Assembly: GCF_013294015.1 (NCBI RefSeq)
Contig: NZ_JABSNO010000009.1
Location: forward strand, 53,018 to 117,017
DNA length: 64,000 nt
Source: Frigoriflavimonas asaccharolytica
Lineage (GTDB): Bacteria > Bacteroidota > Bacteroidia > Flavobacteriales > Weeksellaceae
Direction: 5' to 3'
Part shown: positions 48,859 through 58,400 of the stretch, piece by piece
Layout: each line of letters begins with the position of its first letter
Position numbering within the stretch: the first letter of the stretch is position 1
Notes under the pieces: model-generated
Database searches by the model: none
Told to the model about the DNA's origin: nothing
What the model saw: only the letters and a program-made list of their open reading frames with translations
Translations under genes and position numbers: made by a program

Positions 48859-49590
48859 TCAAGGATTGTTTTTAACGAGCGTATTTTTAATTTCTTGATG
48901 CGCCGTCGATTTTAGTTCACTTACAGATTGGTTTGGCTCCAAAATATCATTAAAATAAACCTGAACTCTACCAGGAAATCCTTTGCTATTATCAAAAGGA
49001 AACATTTTTCTCAAGCCCACGAAAGTAAAAACCAAAATAGATTTTTGATGTGTTTCTGCCAAAATAAATGCTCCATCTTTAAATTGATCTAGCACAATAG
49101 AAGCATCATCCGAAACGCCACCTTCCGGAAAAAGAACTATAGTATCGCCTTCCTCCATTCTTTCTGCGCATCTTGTGTATACTTCTGCGCGGCTTTTTGG
49201 GGAAGTTCTATCTACCATCACGCAAATTCTTTTGTATATCGTTCCAAAAATTGGTAATTTCTCCAATTCCTTCTTTCCTACAAAACAAATAGGATGATTT
49301 GGTAGCATAATTACAGGAAGCATCACATCCATGATGGAAGTATGATTGGCGATAAAAACGTATTGTTTATTTTTATCAATTTTTTTATCCGTCAGTTTCG
49401 TCAAAGAAAACCGAAAACCCATGCCATAGAACATCCCGAAGCACCAAAGTCTAATAAAAATGTACGCATATTTATAATCTTTTTTCCGGAAAGAAAATAG
49501 GTAGACAGGAATAAAGAAGATACAAAGTAAAATGAAGCCAAGCAATACAAACCAGCCTCTCCAAATATAATTTAAAATTTTAGTCATCAA
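48859..49590 (-). CDS. 1-acyl-glycerol-3-phosphate acyltransferase family protein (PlsC)
   Basis: A 243-aa membrane acyltransferase with the catalytic motif NHTSIMD (His83, Asp88), PSFGTIYKR-like segment (PIFGTIYKRICVMVDR) and FPEGGVSD. Two hydrophobic helices precede the motif. It adds the second acyl chain in phospholipid synthesis or a related lipid. It lies just upstream (on the minus strand) of the MFS gene. A dispersed hairpin repeat sits directly upstream of its start. Confidence 0.9.
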   Translation of the reverse strand: MMTKILNYIWRGWFVLLGFILLCIFFIPVYLFSFRKKDYKYAYIFIRLWCFGMFYGMGFRFSLTKLTDKKIDKNKQYVFIANHTSIMDVMLPVIMLPNHPICFVGKKELEKLPIFGTIYKRICVMVDRTSPKSRAEVYTRCAERMEEGDTIVLFPEGGVSDDASIVLDQFKDGAFILAETHQKSILVFTFVGLRKMFPFDNSKGFPGRVQVYFNDILEPNQSVSELKSTAHQEIKNTLVKNNP

Positions 49591-49604
49591 TTATCTAATT
49601 TTTT

Positions 49605-49675
49605 GGGCAGCTTAATCCGCCTTCCGTTCCCAATCTTTTTTTGTCAAAAAAGGATTTCCACTCAAGTCGGGCTGC
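49605..49675. repeat. Dispersed hairpin repeat, copy 4 (shortest)
   Basis: A 71-base copy with outer arms GCAGC (49607-49611) and GCTGC (49671-49675), left block TTAATCCGCCTTCCGTTCCC, a central stem AATCTTTTTTTG/AAAAAAGGATT, and right block TTCCACTCAAGTCGG. It lies between the plsC start and the end of the GtrA gene, so any minus-strand transcript passes through it. Confidence 0.85.
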
Positions 49676-49707
49676 AAAGTTTCGCATTTTTCCAAATTTA
49701 TTTATTT

Positions 49708-50166
49708 TCAACCGTTGAAAACAATTTTTTTCTTCAAAGAATAATTCAAAATAGAAACTACTACAATTGCAGAAATTTTACTCATGATCTCGGAACTTAA
49801 AGTGAAATATTTAATATCAAAATTAAATTTGAAAACATATTTGTAGAAAACTTGAAAGAAAAGCAAACTTAAAATAGTAGAGAATACGGAGAGGATCATG
49901 AAATAAACGAACTCTCTTTTTTTAGAATGTTTGCCACGAGCAAAAACAAACCAAATGCTCAAAAAATAATTGGTTATAATACCACAAGTAGTAGAAGATA
50001 TATTGCTCAAAGGATAAAAAACACCATGAAAATTTGGCTCTTTCGGAATAAATGTAGGCAGCAAAACACTGAAAATTTTGAAACTACCAATCTCTATTAC
50101 AGCACTTATTGCTCCCGCCAATCCGAAAAAAAGTATCTGTTTGTGCTTTAATAGCAATTTTTTCAT
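49708..50166 (-). CDS. GtrA family membrane protein
   Basis: A 152-aa protein with four hydrophobic helices and the GtrA pattern (FFGLAGAISAVIEIGSFKIF, then NISSTTCGIITNYFLSIWFVF). GtrA proteins help move polyprenyl-linked glycosyl groups across the membrane. A TAACTTTG -7 box on the minus strand (plus 50184-50191) lies just upstream. About 200 bases to the next gene show no other feature. Confidence 0.85.
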   Translation of the reverse strand: MKKLLLKHKQILFFGLAGAISAVIEIGSFKIFSVLLPTFIPKEPNFHGVFYPLSNISSTTCGIITNYFLSIWFVFARGKHSKKREFVYFMILSVFSTILSLLFFQVFYKYVFKFNFDIKYFTLSSEIMSKISAIVVVSILNYSLKKKIVFNG

Positions 50167-50364
50167 TAATTATAGTAAAGCTGCAAAGTTATAATTATAT
50201 GTTAAACTTTTAAAATTTTGTAAAGAAATATTTGTTCATTGCCAAATTTTATATAAATTTATTCTTTAATTATACGCAAATTTACCTGAGAAGAAATTTA
50301 TTTCCAATCTTGAAACTCCCTTACAAAATGATAGTTTTCTAAATAAAAAAGTTAAAATTCGTCC

Positions 50365-50604
50365 ATGAATACTCAAAATCCTTGCAAAAAATTCGAATCT
50401 CAAAGAGAAAAAGTACAAACACTCTTACAAGAAAATTCAAGATTCAAGAGAATTTACGAAGAATATGACTATTTATCGGATAATCTTTGGGATCTAGAGC
50501 AAACAGAAGGGATATCTATTACAGACGATTTTATTAATTATATAAAGGTGGAAACCAACTATTTAGAAGATGAAATCACCTTTATATTGCTAGAAAAAGC
50601 ATAG
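50365..50604 (+). CDS. Hypothetical 79-aa helical protein
   Basis: A small acidic protein, mostly helical by appearance (REKVQTLLQENSRFKRIYEEYDYLSDNLWDLEQ), with no signal or membrane segment. No family recognised. It stands alone before the kinase-like gene. Confidence 0.6.
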   Translation: MNTQNPCKKFESQREKVQTLLQENSRFKRIYEEYDYLSDNLWDLEQTEGISITDDFINYIKVETNYLEDEITFILLEKA

Positions 50605-50690
50605 GCTTATATCTTAAAATTAAGTTTGCTGTATATTTACATATAATTTTCAGTATTAATGATTACTTTAGCATTATAAAAAGCTAAACT

Positions 50691-51542
50691 ATGATTGGTA
50701 TTATAGATGGAGGTTCCACAAAATGTGATTGGGTAATACTCGATGAAAATCTGAAAATGCATCTCAAAACAGAAACGATAGGTTTCAATCCAAATATTAT
50801 ACAAGCAAATCTCATTTCTTCCGAAATTGATAATCATCACAAACTACATCTTTTAAAAAATTCTTTGCAGAAGATATATTTCTATGGTTCTGGTTGCGGT
50901 GTTGCAGAAAATAGAGCGATTGTGCAACGAGAATTGCAAAAATCTTTTCCTTTTGCAGAAATATTGGTGAGCGAAGATCTTACAGCAGCTGCTTATTCTG
51001 CATACAACGGGAAACCTGCTATTGTTTGTATTTTGGGTACTGGCTCTAATTCTTGCTTTTTTGATGGAGAAAATGTGAAAAGTATTTTACCATCTCTTGG
51101 CTTTTTAATTGGTGATGAAGGAGGTGGAAGTGCGATTGGAAAACATTTGCTAAGAAGGTTTTTCATGAAAAAATTACCAAAAGATTTACATGATGATTTT
51201 GTGAAAGTTTACAATCTATCCATAGAAGATGCTTTGCAAAACATGTATCACAACCCACGAGCAAATGCTTATCTCGCAGATTTCAATAAATTTGTAGTGG
51301 AAAGGAAGCAGCATCCGTACTTTCAAAATATGATATTTGATGAAATGAAAAATTTCTTTGATTATCATGTTGTACCTTATCCAGAATCTGCCACTGCCGA
51401 AATCAATTTCATCGGTTCTATTGCCTACTTTTACGAAGATATTCTAAAAGCAGCGGCAGCAGAACTAAATCTAAATGTAGGTTTCATCGTGCAAAAACCC
51501 ATCGAAAGTTTGGTCAATTATCATCGGAAATATATTCTTTGA
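50691..51542 (+). CDS. BadF/N-acetylglucosamine kinase-type ATPase
   Basis: A 283-aa sugar-kinase/actin-fold protein: phosphate-1 motif IIDGGSTKCDWVI at the start, GSGCGVAENR, phosphate-2 region CILGTGSNSCFF and GDEGGGSAIGKHLL. In Bacteroidota this group is usually annotated as N-acetylglucosamine kinase, consistent with recycling of amino sugars; the substrate is inferred from family. A small inverted repeat TTTAGC/GCTAAA lies at 50668-50688 next to the start. Confidence 0.85.
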   Translation: MIGIIDGGSTKCDWVILDENLKMHLKTETIGFNPNIIQANLISSEIDNHHKLHLLKNSLQKIYFYGSGCGVAENRAIVQRELQKSFPFAEILVSEDLTAAAYSAYNGKPAIVCILGTGSNSCFFDGENVKSILPSLGFLIGDEGGGSAIGKHLLRRFFMKKLPKDLHDDFVKVYNLSIEDALQNMYHNPRANAYLADFNKFVVERKQHPYFQNMIFDEMKNFFDYHVVPYPESATAEINFIGSIAYFYEDILKAAAAELNLNVGFIVQKPIESLVNYHRKYIL

Positions 51543-51669
51543 TAGGATGAAGACTTAAAAGTCTAAAAATAAGAACCTACAAAAAAAATCAAGAATAAAA
51601 ATTCAAAATTTAAAAATCTGCTTGTTCAGACAAATCTGCGAGCAAAAAAATCATAAAAAATAAAGAAAT

Positions 51670-53955
51670 ATGGCGAGGAAAACGCAACGAGACGAAAAAC
51701 AATTTAATCAAGCCGCACTAGATTATCACAGTGCATCTCCAAAAGGAAAAATAGAAGTGGTACCTTCTAAACCACACTCTACACAGAGAGATTTATCTTT
51801 AGCATACTCTCCTGGAGTCGCAATTCCGTGTTTAGAAATAGAAAAAGATCCGAAGAAAGCTTATGATTATACAGGAAAGGGAAATCTTGTAGCCGTTATT
51901 TCCAACGGAACTGCGGTGCTTGGTTTGGGAGATATTGGCGCAGAAGCATCTAAACCCGTAATGGAGGGAAAGGGTTTACTTTTTAAAATTTTTGCAGACA
52001 TCAATGTTTTTGATATAGAAATAGATGAAAAAGATCCTGATAAATTTATAGAAATCGTAAAAGGAATAGCACCAACTTTTGGTGGTATTAATTTGGAAGA
52101 TATTAAAGCTCCAGAAGCATTTTATATAGAACAAAAACTAAAAGAAGCTCTGAAAATTCCTTTGATGCACGATGATCAACATGGAACTGCTATTATTTCT
52201 GCCGCAGCTCTGATTAATGCATTAGAAATTTCTGAAAAGAAAATAGACGAAGTAAAAATCGTGATTAATGGAGCAGGAGCAGCTGCCATTGCTTGTACGA
52301 ATTTGTACATCGCTTTAGGTTTAAAAAAATCTAATATTTTGATGTGTGATAGCAAAGGTATCATCAATAAAAATAGGACAAACCTAACATCCGAGAAATT
52401 AGATTTCGTCGCAGATACAGATCTTGAAACGCTGGAAGATGCTTTGCGCAATGCAGATGTTTTTATCGGTTTAAGCAAAGGAAATGTAATGTCTCCAGAA
52501 ATGCTATTGTCCATGGCGAAAAACCCTATCGTTTTTGGTTTGGCAAATCCAGATCCAGAAATAGACTACGATTTGGCAATTTCTACCAGAGAAGATGTAA
52601 TTATGGCAACGGGAAGGAGCGATTATCCCAACCAAGTAAATAATGTACTAGGCTTTCCTTATATTTTCCGTGGTGCTTTGGATGTACAGGCAACTGGAAT
52701 TAATGAAGAAATGAAGCTTGCTGCTGTTCATGCAATAGCAGATTTAGCAAAAGAACCCGTTCCAGAAGCTGTGATTTTAGCTTACGGCGTGAAAAACTTA
52801 CAATTCGGTACTTTATATTTTATTCCAAAACCTTTTGATAATCGTTTGATTACAAAGGTTTCTATAGCTGTTGCAAAAGCAGCAATGGAAAGTGGAATTG
52901 CTCAAAAACCAATTGAAAATTTCGCAGAATACGAAAATCAATTGCTGGATAGAATGGGACGAGACGAAAAACTCATCCGAATGATGCAAAACAGAGCAAG
53001 ATCTAACCCAAAACGTGTTGCTTTCGGAAATGCAGAAGAATATAATGTATTAAAAGCTGCGCAAATTCTCTACGAAGAAGGTATTGCTGAGCCAATATTA
53101 TTGGGCGAGAAAAAATTCATCCAAGAGCAAATGGAATTGTATGGTATGGATATGCAAGTGGAAATTGTAGATCCTTCTGATGAAGATCAAGCCGAAAGAA
53201 GAAAAATCTACCGCGAAGATTTTTGGAAAGCCCGCCAAAGAAAAGGCATGAACGAATATAAAGCGCGTAGATTTATGCGCCAAAGAGATTATTTTGGCCC
53301 GATGATGCTCAAAAAAGGAGATACAGATGCTCTTATCGTTGGATTTTCTAAAAGCTATGCATCGGTGTTGAAACCAATTTTAGAAATAATAGAAAAAGAT
53401 AAAGGGGTTGATAAAATTGCATCTATGATGATGATTTTAACAGAAAAAAAGCCGATGTTTTTTGCAGATACTTCTATCAATATCAATCCAACTGCAGAAG
53501 ATTTGGTAAACATTGCAAAGATGGCAGATTTCACGGTAAAATCTTTTGCCATAAACCCAAGAATTGCGATGCTTTCATACACCAATTTTTCTGGCAAATC
53601 TGAAACATCTAAAAAAGTAGCAAAAGCTGTTAAGATGTTGCATGAGAAATTTCCAAAAATGATTGTAGATGGAGAAATACAACCAGATTTTGCGATGAGT
53701 GCAGACCACTTGAGCGATTATCCATTTTCGAAATTAGGAGATCAACCAGCCAATACATTTATATTCCCCAATTTGGAAAGTGCAAATCTATCGTATAAAT
53801 TCATCCGTGGAATGAAAGTAGCACAAGTAGTAGGTCCAATATTAATGGGATTGAAGCAACCTGTTCACGTTTTGCAAATGCGCGCAAGCGTAGATGAGAT
53901 TGTAAATCTGGCAACTATAGCAGTTTTGGATGCGCAAAGAAGAGAAGAAGCATAG
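51670..53955 (+). CDS. maeB: NADP-dependent malic enzyme with phosphotransacetylase-like domain
   Basis: A 761-aa fusion: residues ~1-430 are the malic enzyme (PYSPGVAIPCLEI-like SLAYSPGVAIPCLEI, MHDDQHGTAI, VINGAGAAAIAC, FGLANPDPEI) and the rest is a phosphotransacetylase-like domain that in E. coli MaeB is regulatory. It decarboxylates malate to pyruvate with NADP. ATG 51670; a repeat-like ATCTGCGAGCAAAAAA occurs just upstream and also at 7519 beyond clpB. A bidirectional terminator follows. Confidence 0.95.
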   Translation: MARKTQRDEKQFNQAALDYHSASPKGKIEVVPSKPHSTQRDLSLAYSPGVAIPCLEIEKDPKKAYDYTGKGNLVAVISNGTAVLGLGDIGAEASKPVMEGKGLLFKIFADINVFDIEIDEKDPDKFIEIVKGIAPTFGGINLEDIKAPEAFYIEQKLKEALKIPLMHDDQHGTAIISAAALINALEISEKKIDEVKIVINGAGAAAIACTNLYIALGLKKSNILMCDSKGIINKNRTNLTSEKLDFVADTDLETLEDALRNADVFIGLSKGNVMSPEMLLSMAKNPIVFGLANPDPEIDYDLAISTREDVIMATGRSDYPNQVNNVLGFPYIFRGALDVQATGINEEMKLAAVHAIADLAKEPVPEAVILAYGVKNLQFGTLYFIPKPFDNRLITKVSIAVAKAAMESGIAQKPIENFAEYENQLLDRMGRDEKLIRMMQNRARSNPKRVAFGNAEEYNVLKAAQILYEEGIAEPILLGEKKFIQEQMELYGMDMQVEIVDPSDEDQAERRKIYREDFWKARQRKGMNEYKARRFMRQRDYFGPMMLKKGDTDALIVGFSKSYASVLKPILEIIEKDKGVDKIASMMMILTEKKPMFFADTSININPTAEDLVNIAKMADFTVKSFAINPRIAMLSYTNFSGKSETSKKVAKAVKMLHEKFPKMIVDGEIQPDFAMSADHLSDYPFSKLGDQPANTFIFPNLESANLSYKFIRGMKVAQVVGPILMGLKQPVHVLQMRASVDEIVNLATIAVLDAQRREEA

Positions 53956-53971
53956 AAGTTTAAATCAAACG

Positions 53972-54005
53972 AAAAAAAAAGACTGCAATTTGCAGTCTTT
54001 TTTTT
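53972..54005. terminator. Bidirectional terminator between maeB and the convergent gene
   Basis: GACTGCAA (53981-53988) and TTGCAGTC (53990-53997) are flanked by a long A tract on the left and T tract on the right, so the hairpin can end transcripts from both sides. Confidence 0.88.
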
Positions 54006-54672
54006 ATTGATTTAAAAATTTCACGAATCGAACTAAATCTTTTTCGTCATTAAATTTAATATTATTTTTTTTGACAAAGCTATTAATTTCAGATTTTTTT
54101 CCTGGCAAAGCTTCTATAATCTCTTTTTGATTCTTTGGTTTTTTGAAAATCTTAGAACCAACTTTAATGTAATAAGAAGGATCCATTAATTTGAAATTTG
54201 CAAGTTTATCATCCGCATAAGGAGATTTTGCTTTTTCGGCTTCATTAAAAACGGTTCGCACTTCTTTATATAAGGATGCGTTTCCTTCAACAAGCAAAAA
54301 ATAGTAGCCCAAAGGATTGTCTGGGAAATTTTCTAGCACTAGAGTTTCTGAGGGAGATGTAAATTCTATACGGCTAAATTGAGCTTCTTTTGGCAAAACT
54401 CGCAACTCATCGTTTTGTTTAAATTCTACAACATCTTGGTAAGAATCATATCTAGCAGTCACTTTTTCGTAATCATTGGCGATAGTAGTGATTCTTAAAT
54501 TTTTATTTAAATAAGGTGTGCCGTCAATGTCGGAATATTTGATGGTTCCAGAATTGCTCACAGCGGTATAAGAAATGTAACCACCATTTTGCATATCATC
54601 TATAGATCGTATATTTTGTCCGAAAGATGATACAGCAACTCCTAAAAGTATTGGTATGAATAAATTTTTCAT
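54004..54672 (-). CDS. Exported protein of unknown function (222 aa)
   Basis: A protein with a signal peptide (residues 1-18, ending SSFGQ) and a mixed alpha/beta mature part (GGYISYTAVSNSGTIKYSD, YDSYQDVVEFKQNDELRVL, YYIKVGSKIFKKPKNQKEI) ending in a charged helical region. It looks like a conserved flavobacterial hypothetical protein, but I can name no family. A TACTTTTG -7 box on the minus strand lies at plus 54691-54698. Divergent from ruvA. Confidence 0.75.
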   Translation of the reverse strand: MKNLFIPILLGVAVSSFGQNIRSIDDMQNGGYISYTAVSNSGTIKYSDIDGTPYLNKNLRITTIANDYEKVTARYDSYQDVVEFKQNDELRVLPKEAQFSRIEFTSPSETLVLENFPDNPLGYYFLLVEGNASLYKEVRTVFNEAEKAKSPYADDKLANFKLMDPSYYIKVGSKIFKKPKNQKEIIEALPGKKSEINSFVKKNNIKFNDEKDLVRFVKFLNQ

Positions 54673-54847
54673 GTAATTATTTTAATAATGCAAAAGTAAT
54701 AAAAAAGATTAATTATCTGTTAATTAATTGTTCTTTTGCAAAAATGGTACCTAAATTCATAATTTCATAAATTTTTTATAAAATGGAAAAAATTATTTTG
54801 GTTGAATTTTAAAATTAATTCCGAAAAATAGCTGATATATTGGAACA

Positions 54848-54877
54848 TTGTTTTTTTATTTAATTTCTTTACATTTG
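54848..54877 (+). promoter_or_regulatory. Promoter of the ruvA-sprA unit
   Basis: TTG 54848-54850 and TACATTTG 54870-54877 with a 19-base spacer, 15 bases before the ruvA ATG. Confidence 0.75.
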
Positions 54878-54891
54878 CGCAAACTTGTTTT

Positions 54892-55476
54892 ATGATTTAT
54901 TTTTTACAAGGAAAAGTGCACGAACTTTCACCAACATATACCGTATTAGATGTGCAAGGTGTTGGATATTATGTGGGAATCAGCCTGCAAACTTCTGAAA
55001 AATTAGTTTTAAATCAGCCAACCTTCCTTTATATACAGCAGATAATACGAGAAGATGCCAATTTGCTCTTTGGTTTTCATACGCAATCTGAAAAAGAGAT
55101 GTTCAATCTTTTAATCAGCGTAAATGGAGTAGGAGCGGTTTCCGCTTTAATATTGCTATCCTCCATTAGTTTACAGGAAATTGCGACAGCCATACAATCT
55201 GGAAACAGCGGTTTGTTGCAAAAAGTGAAAGGTGTTGGTACAAAAACAGCAGAAAGAATAATTGTAGATTTACGAGATAAATTGGCGAAATTTTCTACCT
55301 CAGATGAAAATAATTCTTCCTTTGTAAATAATAAAGTAAAAGAAGAATCGTTATCAGCTTTAGAGGTTTTGGGTATTTCCAAAAGAATGAGCGAGAAAAT
55401 TGCCGACAAAATTTTGAAGCTAAATCCAGAAATTTCTATAGAAGATTTGGTAAAACAAATCTTAAAAAACATGTAG
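54892..55476 (+). CDS. ruvA: Holliday junction branch migration protein RuvA
   Basis: A 194-aa RuvA that tetramerises on Holliday junctions and loads RuvB. The OB-fold N terminus (MIYFLQGKVHELSPTYTVLDVQGVGYYV in blocks), helix-hairpin-helix motifs (ISVNGVGAVSALILLSS, KVKGVGTKTAERIIVDL) and the C-terminal RuvB-binding helices are all there. The sprA start lies 4 bases beyond its stop, so both share a transcript. Confidence 0.96.
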   Translation: MIYFLQGKVHELSPTYTVLDVQGVGYYVGISLQTSEKLVLNQPTFLYIQQIIREDANLLFGFHTQSEKEMFNLLISVNGVGAVSALILLSSISLQEIATAIQSGNSGLLQKVKGVGTKTAERIIVDLRDKLAKFSTSDENNSSFVNNKVKEESLSALEVLGISKRMSEKIADKILKLNPEISIEDLVKQILKNM

Positions 55477-55480
55477 CACT

Positions 55481-58400
55481 TTGTATAGATTAAAATATTT
55501 AATATATCAGTTTTCAAGACTCGCTTTTCTGCTTTGCACTGGCTTTTTTGCTTTTGCACAAGAAGATGACGATAGTAAAAATAGCGTTCGACAAGAATAC
55601 AAACTACCAGATCCAACATATTATGAAGGATTTTACGACATAAAAATTGGCGTCTACTACGTCTATCCAAAAATTGGTGAATTAATTGTCGGAAATGCAA
55701 TAGTGATGACGCCAGAAGAATATCAAAAATTCATGTTGGCTCAAGCAGCAAAAGCGTATTACAAAGATAAATCTGCAGCATACAGTTCCCTTTTTCGTAA
55801 AGATAATACGGAAGCTCAAAGAAGAGGACTTATCCAAACATTAAACGTAAGAAATAGAATTTTTGAAACTATATTTGGCGGAAATACGATAGAAATTATC
55901 CCAAATGGTTTTGCCTCGTTTGATCTTGGTGGCTTGTATCAAAAAATTGATAATCCATTAATTTTACCCCAAAATAGAACCAGCTTTGCTTTTGATATAG
56001 AGCAAAGAATACAACTGGGATTGACAGGGAAAGTAGGAGAAAACCTTACGCTAAAAGCAAATTACGATACTCAAAGTGGTTTTGCCTTCGAAAATAGAAC
56101 AAATCTTATCTACCAAAACAAAGGAACTTGGCAAGATTTACAACAAAATGGCGTCAATAACCCGAAAATTACGGGTGAAGATAAAATTATAAAGAGAGTA
56201 GAATTTGGAAATATCAATATGCCACTTTCTACCAGTTTGATACGAGGATCAGAATCTTTGTTTGGTCTGAAAACAGAATTTCAACTAGGGAAAACAAATG
56301 GAACTGCCGTATTTTCTCAGCAACAAGGTGAAGCCAGAAATATTGTAGTGCAAGGAGGAGGTGTTTTGAGCACTTTTAAAGTAAATGCGATTGATTATGA
56401 AGATAATCAACATTATTTCATCGGGCATTATTTTCGAGATAATTATGATCAATCTTTATTAAATTATCCTCAAATAAATTCAAAAATTAGCATTACCAAA
56501 ATGGAAGTTTGGGTGCTAGATCAAGGAAACGGAAGTTTAGCTTTTCAAAAAAGTATTGTAGGAGTAAGAGATTTAGGAGATGGTGTTTCTGGTTTGCCAG
56601 ACAATTCTCAAAATAATCTATTTCAATCTGTTTCTGCTTTGGGAGCCCCACTTCGTGATGCAAATACTGCCTATAATACCATCAATGGACAATCTTTCCC
56701 AAACGCAAATGGCGTTCCAGAATCTTACCAAGATGGGGAGCAATTTATATTTAATAGAAAGGCTAGAAAATTAAATTCTAATGAATACAGCTACAATCCA
56801 CAATTAGGCTATATTTCTTTAAATTCTAGATTGAATGACAATCAACTTTTAGCAACATCTTTTTCTTACACCGTAAATGGAAGCAATAAAGTCTACAAAG
56901 TAGGAGAATTTGCAGAGGAAAGTCCGGTAATTATTACCAAAGTATTAAAACCAAATACAAATGTAAAAACCACCTCGCCAATGTGGGATTTAATGATGAA
57001 GAATATCTATCCATTAGATGCTTATCAGGTAAATCCAGATGGTTTTATTTTAAATGTTTATTATAGAGATCCTCAAACCGGAGGTAAAGTTAATTATCTG
57101 CCAAACACGATTGTAGAAGATACCAATCTTTTGAAATTATTCAATTGGGATCGATTAAATATTAATAATGACGTTCAAAATAATGGAACAACTACAGGAG
57201 ATGGTCTTTTTGATTTTGTAGAAGGTATCACAGTAAAAGGAGATGAAGGTAAAGTAATTTTCACCAAAGTAGAGCCGTTTGGTAGTTTTATGCAAAGCGT
57301 TTTGGGAAGCAACAATCCGCAATATGTTTTTAATGATCTGTATGATCAGCAAAAACAAGTAGCCTCGCAAAGCAACCTTGCCCTGCGATATACAATGGAA
57401 GGTAGATACAAAGGAGCACAAGGAGATGGAATTTCCTTAGGAGCTATCAATGTACCAGAAGGTTCTGTACAAGTTACGGCAAATGGTGTTCAACTTCAAG
57501 AAGGGATAGATTATACGGTGAATTATCTTTTAGGATCTGTAACTATTATCAATGAACAAGTAAAACAATCTGGACAAGCCATCAATATTTCTTTAGAAAA
57601 TAATTTAACATTTAATACTCAAAGAAAACGTTTTGTAGGCTTAAATTTAGAAAGAAAAGTAAGCGATAATTTCCTCATTGCTGCATCTGTAGTAAATTAC
57701 TCCGAAACACCTTTAACTCAAAAAGTGAATTTTGGGCAAGAAGCGGTGAATAATACAATGGCTGGCTTTAATATCTTGTATAATAATAAATTGCCATTTT
57801 TAACGAGAATAACGGATAAAATACCATTAATAAATACTGAAGCACCTTCCAATTTAAATTTCAAAATGGAGGCAGCCTATCTCTTTCCAGGTTTAAATAA
57901 TGCTACAAATAGCGAATCCTATATTGATGATTTCGAACAAACAAGTTCCAAAATTTCTTTAAAAGAACCTTCCGCTTGGAATCTTGCTTCCAAACCAGAA
58001 AAAAATCAAAACAACCCCATATTTGCAGGTGCTGGACAAAACAACTCGTTGGCAAATGGAAATGGAAGAGGTTTGCTAACATGGTACAACATTGATCCAA
58101 GATTTTATGGCGTTGGTGGGAAAGCACCAGATGGAATAGACGCTCAAGCAGTTTCTAATCACGCTTCTAGACGTGTGAGATTGGATGAACTATTCGCGAC
58201 AAGAGATTTTGTGGCAGGTGAGCAAATTTTCACCAATACATTTGACCTAAGTTTTTTCCCTGCAGAAAGAGGTCCTTACAATTATAATAATAATACTGAA
58301 ACGCCACAACAAAGATGGTCTGGACTAATGAGACCTATTTCGGTTTCCAATTTTGTAAATTCTAATATAGAATATGTAGAATTTTGGATGATGGATCCTT

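Noticed and set aside
49603..49800. 65-residue open frame on the plus strand
   Set aside because: It covers hairpin repeat copy 4 and the antisense of the GtrA gene end.
55077..55700. 207-residue minus-strand frame
   Set aside because: Antisense shadow of ruvA and the sprA start; no family pattern.
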